DNA of 64,000 nt from Solanum dulcamara. Its lineage: Eukaryota > Streptophyta > Magnoliopsida > Solanales > Solanaceae. The notes under the pieces were generated by a model, which was given only the letters and a program-made list of their open reading frames with translations, did no database searches and was not told where the DNA came from. The translations under genes and the position numbers were made by a program. Position 1 is the stretch's first letter; every line of letters begins with the position of its first letter. The stretch lies in assembly GCF_947179165.1 (NCBI RefSeq), contig NC_077241.1, forward strand, positions 78,269,648 through 78,333,647. The letters run 5' to 3'. Of the stretch, positions 33,067 through 41,958 are shown in pieces.

Positions 33067-35689
33067 TTAATTAATACTAAGATCATCCAAACTGCTGAAT
33101 TCACCTAAAAGATATCCATAGTTATCGATGATCGGTAAGCCCAGTTTCAGTGAAAACATGACTGCCCTATCATCACCTGGAAGTTGCACCCATTCCCCCA
33201 TCCATAAATCTTCATCATCCTCTTGACCTTCTTGTTTCTCCCCTGTACTAGAATTTGTTGGCATGTCGCTTTGCATCTTGACCTCTTTTGAGCTCTGAGA
33301 ATCAAATTTCGTAGTAAAATAAGCATGGAAAGCTTTTTCAGCAACACCTATTTCGGGAGAATTAATCCGTTGGTCAGTTCCTCCTCTAGATGAATTTGAG
33401 ATTGGAACAATGATTTCTGATCCACCAGCTGATTTGAGTTAACAATTTACATTTTCATGTTCATGCTAGACATTGACTAATTTCTCTGATTTCCCGTCTT
33501 GCTTAGAATGAGTTTGCTTATTAGTACATTGCTGCTGCTTCGCCTTGACTAGTTTCTGAAACTCGAGCTTCTTAGATTGATAAGCCCGTGAAGCCTCTTC
33601 AGCAGTGGCTAAAGTTCCCAACCAAATTCTTTTCTTACTGATGGGATTTCTAATTTCAGATGCATATTTCCCTGATATCTTTCTCTTGTGAGCCCCAACG
33701 ATATGTGTTGTTTTGTGAGAATCCTTTCTTTTCTTTCTTCTACTACCCAGATTAGCAGTACCTAAGGTTTGATCACTAGCCACAGACAAGGATGTCGCGA
33801 CAGGTGGTGATTCAGACTGCTGAATTTGATCACAGTTCTTCTTTGGTTTATTCTCCTTTTTCCCTGCTGGCTTAATTTCTCAAACTCGGACTTCTTGGAG
33901 AAATACACTCGTGAAGCCTCTTCAACAGTGTCAAAAGTGCCCAACCAGACTCTCTTATGCCTAATTCGGTCTGTAATCCTAGCAGCATACCTCCCGCTTT
34001 TTCGCCTTCTGATTCCAGTTAAGCTTATCTTGACTTTAGGATCGCACCGCGTAGTAATATTACACTCATCAGATGACTCAGCGCCATGGACATTAGTCAG
34101 TAAGCATGAGGTTGCTTTAGAAGAACCGGGTTCTTTCCCTTGAGAATAGATTCTTTTATTTCTTCGACCCATACTAACAGTATTTAAGGTTTCCACAACA
34201 GGTGATTCAGGCCGAGTTTGATCAAAATTCTTCATTGGATTATTGTCCTTGTTTTCCTGTTCGCTTAATTTCTCAAAGTCAGAATTCTTGGAGAAATATG
34301 CTTGTGAAGCCTCTTCAACAGTGTCAAAAGTGCCCAACCAGACTCTCTTATGCCTAATTCGGTCTGCAATCCTAGCAGCATACCTCCCGCTCTTTCGCCT
34401 TCTGATTCCAATTAAGTTTCTCTTGACTTTAGGATCACAACCCGTTGTAGTATTACCCTTATCAGATGATGTTTCTTTAGAAGAACCAGGTTCTTTCCCT
34501 TGAGAATCAATTCTTTTTTTCTTTGACCCATACTAGTAGTATTTTAGGGTGATTCGTGCTGAATTTGATCAGACTTCTTCTTTGGTTTATTCTCCTTGTT
34601 TCCTAATTCGCTTAATTTCTCAAACTCAGACTTTTTGGAGAAATACGCTCGTGAAGCCTCTCCAACAGTGTCAAAAGTGCCCAACCATACTCTCTTATGC
34701 CTAATTCGGTCTGTAATCCTAGCAGCATACCTCCCTCTCTTTCGCCTTCTGATTCCTATTAAGTTACTCTCGACTTTAGGATCGCAACATGTAGTGGTAT
34801 TACAGTCATTAGATGATTCTTCGCCATAAACATTAGCTATTAAACCCGAGTTAAACACTCTGGATCCCTCTTCAACAGTGCCTATTTCGTGAGAATCAAT
34901 CCCTTGCTCAGCTCCGCCATTTGATGAATTTGAGGTTGGAGCATCAATTTCTGAGCCACCAGCTGATTCGAGTTCACAATATACATTTTCATGTCCTGAC
35001 TTCTCATCTTGCGTAGTACATTGCCGCTTTGCATGGACTAGTTTCTGAAACTCGAGCTTCTTAGATTGATAAGCCCGTGAAGCCTCTTCAGCAGTTCCTA
35101 AAGCTCCCAACCAAATTATTTTCTTACTGATGGGATTTCTAATTTCAGATGCATATTTCCCTGAATCCTTTCTCTTTCAAACCCCAATGACATGTGTTGT
35201 TTTGTGAGAATCACAATTTTTCTTTGATCTATACTCCTTATTTCTTCCCTGGCTTAATTTCTCATTCTCAAACTCAATTTTCTTGGAGAAATAAGCTTGG
35301 GAAGTCTCTTCGGCAATGTCAAAAGTTCCCAACCAGACTCTCTTATGCCTAATTCGATCTGAAATCCTAGCAGCATACCTCCCGCTCTTTCGCCTTCGGA
35401 TTCCAATTAAGCTTAGCTTGGCTTTAGGATTGCTTCTTGTACTACAATATTCGGGTTCTTTCCGTTGCTTAAGCTTTTCACCATTGCCTTTTTTGCTTCT
35501 TTCAGCAGCAACAACACTTGTACTATTATTCGGATATGAGCTCTCTGCCGTATGCAAACTCGTAATAGCTTTACTTCTACTCTCCATGTGTCGAAAATGT
35601 GTAGTGGACTTTACCTTGTCAACAAAAAATTCGGTTATCTTGCAGCTGTCTTCTTCTTCTGTAAGTAGTCCTCGTTGATCAATTTTCAT
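33067..35689 (-). pseudogene. multi-AP2-domain protein, copy 2 (broken)
   Basis: Begins with ATG at 35689 (MKIDQRGLLTEEEDS) and ends at 33067 with the shared C-terminal motif GEWVQLPG, FSLKLGLPIID, LGEFSSLDDLSI. Between them are AP2-like domains in several frames: [14 protein letters not shown] type near 35.4 kb, a type-B domain near 35.1 kb, [14 protein letters not shown] near 34.7 kb, another near 34.35 kb, another near 33.95 kb, and a type-B domain [19 protein letters not shown] near 33.65 kb. The first open frame stops at 35177 at a TGA inside what should be VGVHKRK. Further stops or frame changes lie near 34544, 33870 and 33466. The full-length protein cannot be made, although the first 170 codons with one complete AP2 domain remain open. 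Repeats are nearly uniform, as in copies 1 and 3. Confidence 0.85.
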
Positions 35690-36441
35690 GGCGATTATTA
35701 AATTAAAATGACAATTACAATGGCCGGCTATGGCATTGAATAGAGATGAAAAGGGGAATTAGGAGTTGTTGAATGTCAGAATGAGCAGAGAGTACTATGG
35801 CGCAATCGATCTCCACAGTGCACACACAGAACTATTGTAAATTCCACTTGAAGGCTGACGCGTGTTACTTGCGTATTCGTTTCCATGTAATAACAAAGTC
35901 TGCCGCGATTCAGATTTAGTCAGAGCTCTAATGAAAAATTCGGACATCTATGAGAAACCAAAAAAATAAAAATAAAAATAAAAAAAATGTCACTTCGTTA
36001 GAAAGGAAAAATGGTCAAAATTATTTATCCAGTATGGAAAAATGCTACATTTGCTACAACTACTGCTTTCTATGCTGAGTTGCAAGCTCCAAACTCAAGG
36101 AATTGCATTAGCTCTGGAGCATAATTAACAACCCCTGGAAATCAATATTGATGCTCATGAAATAGTTATGCTATTACCACCACTTCTAACATACGAAACT
36201 CTTCTGTTTAGGATGACCGTAGGTGCCTCCTTTGGAGGCTGAGTAATCCAGAAAAAACAGTTCAAAAGAACAGAGAAAAGCTACACATTTACTAATATGC
36301 AGACCAACAATTGTAAGAAGGCTTACATATTACTACTGTCTAGTATCTACAAAATCCTAAAACTTGAAAGTACCAGAAATCTTCTTGCAATTTTCAAACA
36401 TTCAATAAGCTAGGGAAATCACCGAATTGTAGTCTTTAGTT
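35690..36441. other. spacer between multi-AP2 copies 2 and 3
   Basis: Holds the copy 2 5' flank and the copy 3 3' flank. The part at 36350-36440 matches 32975-33060 closely (CTTGAAAGTACCAGAAATCT versus CTTGAAAATACCAAAAATCT), marking the edge of the duplicated unit. No other gene seen. Confidence 0.6.
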
Positions 36442-38397
36442 TTAACTAATACTAAGATCATCCAAACTGCTGAATTCGCCTAAAAGAGATCCATAGTTAT
36501 CGATGATTGGTAAGCCCAGTTTCAGTGAAAACATGACTGCCCTATCATCACCTGGAAGTTGCACCCATTCCCCCATCCATAAATATTTGTCATCCTCTTG
36601 ACCATCTTGCTTCTCCCCTGCACTAGAATCAGTTGCCATATTGCTTTGCAGCTCGACCTTCTTTGAGCTCTGAAGATCGAATTTCTTAGACTGATAAGCA
36701 TGGAAAGCTTCTTCAGCCGTGCCTATTTTGTCAGAATCAATACTTTGAACAGCTCCTCCGTTAAATGAATTTGAGAATGAAACATCAATTTCTGGTGATT
36801 TACCAGAAGATTTGAGTTCACAATTTACATTTTCATGTCCTTGCTTGACATGGACTAATTTCTCTGATTTCCTTTGCTTATTAGTACATTGTTGGTGCTT
36901 CGCTTCGACTAATTTCTGAAACTCAAGCTTCTTAGATTGATAAGCGTGGGAAGCCTCTTCAGCAGTGACAAAAGTCCCCAACCAAATTTTCCTTTTAGTG
37001 ATGGGATTTATAATTTCAGACGTATATCTCCCTGTTGTCTTGCTCTTGTGAACCCCAATAAGACGTGTTGTTGTTTTGTGAGAATCAATTCTTTTAGCTC
37101 TTCCACTTTCACTAGCAGTAGTATCTAAGGATGCCACAATAGACAATGATTCACGCTGCTGAATTTGATCACAATTCTTCTTCAGTTTATTGTCCTTATT
37201 TCCCTGCTGTCTTAGTTTCTCAAACTCAGACTTCTTGGACAAATAAGCATGTGAAGCCTCCTCAACAGTGTCAAAAGTGCCCAAGCTTACTTCCTTATGC
37301 TTAATTGGGTCTGTAATCACAGCTGCATATCTCCCGCTCTTTCGCCTTCTGATTCCAGTTAAGCTTCCCCTGGCTTTAGGATCATAGCTTGTAGTAATAT
37401 TACACTTATCAGATGATTCAGCGCTATGAACATTAACCATTAAACTTGAGGTTGCTTTACAAGATCCAGGTTCTTCCCCTTGAGAATCGATTCTTTTAGC
37501 TCTTCCACTTTCACTAGCAGTAGCATCTAAGGATGCCACAACAGACGATGATTCAGGCTGCTGAATTTGATCACAATTCTTCTTCGATTTATTCTCCTTA
37601 TTTCCCTGATGTCTTAATTTCTCAAACTCAGACTTCTTGGACAAGTAAGCATGTGAAGCCTCCTCAACAGTGTCAAAAGTGCCCAAGCTTACTTCCTTAT
37701 GCTTAATTGGGTCTGTAATCACAGCTGCATATCTCCCACTCTTTCGCTTTCTGACTCCAATTAAGCTTATCTTGACTTTAGGATCGCAATAAGTAGTAGT
37801 ATTACACTCATCAGATGATTTTGTGCCACAGACATTAGCCATTAAACCCGAGTTAAACGCTCTGGATCCCTCTTTAGCAATACGGAAAGCTTCTTCAACA
37901 GTGCCTATTTCGTGAGAATCAATCCTTTGCTCAGTTCCTCCATTACATGAATTTGAGATTGGAACATCAATTTCTGATCCACCAGCTGATTCAGTCTGAA
38001 ATATTTCACAATTTACATTTTCATTTCCTTGCTTGACATTGACTAATTCCTCTGATTTCACAGAATTATATATAAGTGTCAGTTTGCGGATTCTTTTACT
38101 CTTCTTCTTTCCCTCCTGCCTTAATCTCCCATTCTCAAACTCAGATTTCTTAGAGAAATACGCTTGTGAAGCCTCTTCAACAGTGTCAAAAGTGCCTAAC
38201 CATACTTTCTTATGCCTAATTCGATCTGTAATCACAGCTGCATATCTCCCGTTCTTTTGTCTTCGGATTCCAATTAAGCTTATCTTCGCTTTAGGATTGC
38301 AGCTTGTACTAGTATTACACTCATCAGCTTCGATTTTTTTGCTTTGCTTAACATTGACTACTAATTTCTTAGAGTTAAATTCCTCCTTAATGTCCAT
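36442..38397 (-). CDS. multi-AP2-domain protein, copy 3 (four AP2/ERF-like domains)
   Basis: One 651-residue frame from an ATG at 38397 (MDIKEEFNSKKLVV). AP2/ERF-like domains lie at about 39-91, 210-261, 344-396 and 444-496, with a half-domain GTAEEAFHAYQSKKFD near 559-574 and the family C terminus GEWVQLPGDD, FSLKLGLPIID, LGEFSSLDDLSI at 609-650. Domains 1-3 are the RRxKxGRYAAVI type; domain 4 is the GRYTSEIINPITK type. In domains 2 and 3 the WLG motif reads SLG ([18 protein letters not shown]), replacing a tryptophan that is strongly conserved in AP2 domains; domains 1 and 4 keep it. The linker after domain 1 has an inserted [15 protein letters not shown] segment that also occurs before the C-terminal motif of copy 1. 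Function is unknown; DNA binding is inferred. Confidence 0.85.
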   Translation of the reverse strand: MDIKEEFNSKKLVVNVKQSKKIEADECNTSTSCNPKAKISLIGIRRQKNGRYAAVITDRIRHKKVWLGTFDTVEEASQAYFSKKSEFENGRLRQEGKKKSKRIRKLTLIYNSVKSEELVNVKQGNENVNCEIFQTESAGGSEIDVPISNSCNGGTEQRIDSHEIGTVEEAFRIAKEGSRAFNSGLMANVCGTKSSDECNTTTYCDPKVKISLIGVRKRKSGRYAAVITDPIKHKEVSLGTFDTVEEASHAYLSKKSEFEKLRHQGNKENKSKKNCDQIQQPESSSVVASLDATASESGRAKRIDSQGEEPGSCKATSSLMVNVHSAESSDKCNITTSYDPKARGSLTGIRRRKSGRYAAVITDPIKHKEVSLGTFDTVEEASHAYLSKKSEFEKLRQQGNKDNKLKKNCDQIQQRESLSIVASLDTTASESGRAKRIDSHKTTTRLIGVHKSKTTGRYTSEIINPITKRKIWLGTFVTAEEASHAYQSKKLEFQKLVEAKHQQCTNKQRKSEKLVHVKQGHENVNCELKSSGKSPEIDVSFSNSFNGGAVQSIDSDKIGTAEEAFHAYQSKKFDLQSSKKVELQSNMATDSSAGEKQDGQEDDKYLWMGEWVQLPGDDRAVMFSLKLGLPIIDNYGSLLGEFSSLDDLSIS

Positions 38398-38643
38398 GTA
38401 ATTGTGTTGAAAAAGGAGTAAATAGGCTTTTTACCTTATCAGAAAAACAATCTCAGGAACTCCGTTCACCGGCCGGTCAACTGATGACGATGATCCGTTC
38501 AGGGAGCAATATCCGGGTCGGACTCTACCACTTGGGAAATTGAGGTATGTTGGAATTCGTAACGAACGAGAGTACTTTCTGACTGATCTCACTTACTACT
38601 CGCCTCGATAGTGCAGGCAACGTACTATCCCTCTTTCACGTAC

Positions 38644-38910
38644 TACTCCCTCGTCCGCTCATGTTTATGTGACATTTTATAAATTTTGAGATTTAAAGAA
38701 GTATTTTTAATTGTTAATTTTTTATATATTTTTAAAATATTTTTAATTATTAATTATTGTGATTTATAATATTTTTTATGTAGTTTATAAATATAAAAAT
38801 TTCTATTTAAAAATTTTGAAGATTTCATGCATAAATTCTCGATCAAACTTAAATTGTTTGACACTAGAAAAATGAAAAGATTCACATAAATTGAGACAGA
38901 GGAAATAATA
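38644..38910. mobile_element. Stowaway-like MITE, right half duplicated
   Basis: The left end TACTCCCTCGTCCGCTCATG and TTTATGTGACATTTT face the right end TTCACATAAATTGAGACAGA followed by GGAAATAATA, the decayed inverse. The right half from 38791 recurs 239 bp downstream. Confidence 0.65.
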
Positions 38911-39269
38911 TTTTTCATTTTTTTCTAGATTTAAACTATGTAATTTTAGATTAATATTTAAGTTTTTTAAAAAGATTTTTTTTGATCAAGTGTTTTTAAA
39001 AAGATAATACTGATACGGGACTAACTACAATATAAAAATTTCTATTTAAAAATTTTAAAGATTTCATGCATAAATTCTCGATCAAACTTAAACTGTTTGA
39101 CACTAGAAAAATGAAAAAATTCACATAAATTGAGACAGAGGAAATAATATTTTTCATTTTTTTCTAGATTTAAACTATGTAATTTTAGATTAATATTTAA
39201 GTTTTTTAAAAAGTTTTTTTTGATCAAGTGTTTTTTAAAAAGATAATACTGATACGGGACTAACTACAA
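38791..39269. repeat. 239-bp tandem duplication
   Basis: The segment 38791-39029 is repeated at 39030-39269 with only a few base changes (for example TTTTGAAGATTT versus TTTTAAAGATTT). Both copies end with GATACGGGACTAACTACAA. The unit starts inside the Stowaway element, so it postdates that insertion. Confidence 0.9.
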
Positions 39270-39787
39270 TTCATAATTCATAATATCTCTTGTATGGTGT
39301 TTGGATACTCAAATTTAAAATATAAAATTACTTCAAATATTAATCAAACTGATCCTAAAAAATATCACATAAATTGAATCGAAAAAATTGATATTTTGGA
39401 TCTCCATTCACGCTTCGTGACAAGCAACTTGATGCATTGCTCAGCATTACTCTACTTCTCAATAAATATTTACTCGGATGCTTACATTAAATCAATTTTA
39501 ACTTAACATAAGTAATTTAATGAATTGGAGTAAGGATATACATTACACAAAATATGTGCAAAATATAGTCTTATAGTCTTTCGATATTATTGTCTCATAT
39601 CTATTTTATTGTAGTTGATTGGGCACTATAAATGACCTAAAAAACCAATTCTCTCTGCCTTATATGCATTTGTTTATTTGAAACATGCAAGGGTGTAAAT
39701 TACTGATCATTGGATTATAATACTTGTTTAGATATTATCATAATGTGTTTTTAGATATTAGTATGATCTGGAATCGTTGACGACATT

Positions 39788-39861
39788 GGGGATGTAGCTC
39801 AGATGGAGCGCTCGCTTAGCTAGCATGCAAGAGGTACGGGAATCGATACCCTGCATCTCTA
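39788..39861 (+). pseudogene. tRNA-Ala pseudogene
   Basis: Starts GGGGATGTAGCTCAGATGG and continues CTCGCTTAGC as in the intact tRNA-Ala at 46129. It lacks four bases in the D loop, carries an extra TAGC in the anticodon loop (TTAGCTAGCAT), and has mismatches in the anticodon and T stems (GCAAG for GCGAG, CGGGA...CCCTG). It cannot fold as a normal tRNA. Confidence 0.85.
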
Positions 39862-39900
39862 TTGATCTTATGTTTTTGCTTTTTTACAGATATTTTTTTA

Positions 39901-41214
39901 GGAAAAATTTCATAAATAGCTTAGATGAAAATTTTCATAAATAGCTTAGATGTGAAATTTAATAGACCTTCCTTAGTTAGAGTTTGTCTATATTACAAAT
40001 TACAACTACATTTTAATAGCTAATTGATTATTTTTTGTATAATACGTTTTTTTTATGCATTATACAAATTGACAGTTTGATGTATTTAAACTTATTAAAT
40101 GATTTTCTGAATTTAAAAAAGGAAACGTCCCCTAATTGATGATTATTAAGATTGATTAGAATTTTTTAACAAAACTGACTTCTTCTTCTTCCATAAACGC
40201 ATATTCTTCATTCAGCTATAGAAATTTCTCCAGAATTAATAATCAAAAAACAAATATAAATTGTGCAGACCAATAATATAAGTTATATTAAAAAATCTTA
40301 TACAAATAATGTATATAATACCAAATAAAATGATGTATACAAAATAACAATTAAAATTATTTATATATATACAAATAATAAAAAAAATAAAAAGATAGAA
40401 ATGCCCTGTTATCTCCACCTCCATATTCCTCACTTATGGCATCATCATCTTCACCATATATTTGAGAGTCATTTTTTTGGAAGATGATTCTTTTACTTTC
40501 TTTTTTTTTTGTTGGAAACCAATTGCTCAGATTCCAAATCCTTTTTTTTCTTCGAAACTTTTAATTTGATTTTTGAACGATATCTTCAATAATTTTGGGG
40601 TCATGGCGAAACTTACACCTAATCCACTTTTAAACATGGCTTTAGCTTTAGCAATAAGCCTTGCAATCACCCCGAACTCTTGAGTTAGACCCAAAGAAAA
40701 TAATGGATGCTGAACGGAATTTGGTACATGCAAATGTATACCTTTAGTAATCCTCACTGAAGGAAATTGTTCATCCCATGTTTTGGGATGAAAAACACAG
40801 ATTTTATTGATATATTGAAAAATTGTAAGTGGTAAAATATGAGAGAACGGAAAGAAATCGAAAAAAATATAGAAAATCCAAAAATAAAAAGGATTGAGAT
40901 TTACCTGTAATGGATTCTACAATATTAGGAGGGATGCACGAAAAATCAAAATTTGAATCTTGATATAGTTGAGTGTTTTACGGGAAGACAAAGGGTTTAA
41001 TGACTAGAATAGAGGGTTTGAGTGGAGAGAGAAAGTGATATGATTTGTATAAAAAATAATTGAAAGAATAAGTGACATTTAGTTTGATACAAAATCAGAC
41101 GTGGACCTCTTAATAGCCAAAATCTATAACTGTAACCCATATTTGTAATTACTTTAAAGAGTAGTTAAATAGCATAATTAACCCTTATAAATTAGCTTAG
41201 TTGTGTAATTTTTC
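39901..41214. mobile_element. MULE-like element, non-autonomous
   Basis: The ends are inverted: GGAAAAATTTCATAAATAGC on the left and, read inversely, GGAAAAATTACACAACTAAG on the right. Outside them lie TATTTTTTTA and TATTTTTTAC, which match as a 9-bp duplication with one extra T. A 9-bp duplication fits Mutator-like elements. The interior has a 76-codon minus ORF at 40527-40757 (GLTQEFGVIARLIAKAKAMF) that I do not recognise and no transposase. Confidence 0.5.
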
Positions 41215-41573
41215 CTATTTTTTACTGGGACAAGATGAAATTGGATGGGGAGGACCAACATATGAAGCCCAAAAAGGATAATGAGGACCAACATTTTTCT
41301 TTCTTCGTGTACTAATTTTCCATCCAATTATTGTCTACTAGTCTTGGCTTTTGTTTAATCAGAAAGGAGAAGGAGGGGAAGTAAGTTTTAACATACTGTG
41401 ATGCATACTTCTTACTGGGATAAAATTTGGTGAAATGGTACATTTATAGTTTAAGGTCATCACTTTATTTTACCGGATCAATGGGAGGCCTATCCATATA
41501 AATAGTTTGGGAAGATGAGATATGCGCAAAATATACTTTTACTTTAGGTAAGGTTTCAGGTTCTTTTCGATAA

Positions 41574-41585
41574 GACCCTCAATTT
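41574..41585. repeat. LINE target site duplication, left copy
   Basis: GACCCTCAATTT here and at 45579-45590. A 12-bp variable-length duplication is typical of non-LTR retrotransposons and bounds the element exactly. Confidence 0.85.
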
Positions 41586-41958
41586 ACAACAACAACAACA
41601 ACCCAGTGAAATCCCACATTGTGGGGTCTGGGGAGGGTAGAGTGTACGCAGACCTGACTCCTACCAATGTAGGACGGCTGTTTCCGAAAGACCCTCGGCT
41701 CAATAAAAACATAAAAACATATAAAAACATAAAAACATAGAAAAAGGTCAGACATGATTATTAGAGTAAATAAGTAAATAAGTAAATAAGTAGATGACGA
41801 AAATGGTCCAAACAATAGTATAATCAAAGCACAAAAAAAAAACAGTAGATATTATTATTAGATAATAACATAAATACCATAAATAACATACATCAGAGTA
41901 CAAGGAATCATAGTGCATTAATACGCTTACGAATAAGGGTGAATAAAACCATTATGTA

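Larger units (their letters stand above)
38398..39787. other. AT-rich spacer with MITE and tandem duplication
   Basis: The first 60 bases resemble a frame-broken form of the upstream leader of copies 1 and 2 (GAGATT...GATAAGGTAAAAAG on the minus strand). The rest is the Stowaway copy and the 239-bp duplication listed separately, then AT-rich sequence without genes. Confidence 0.55.
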
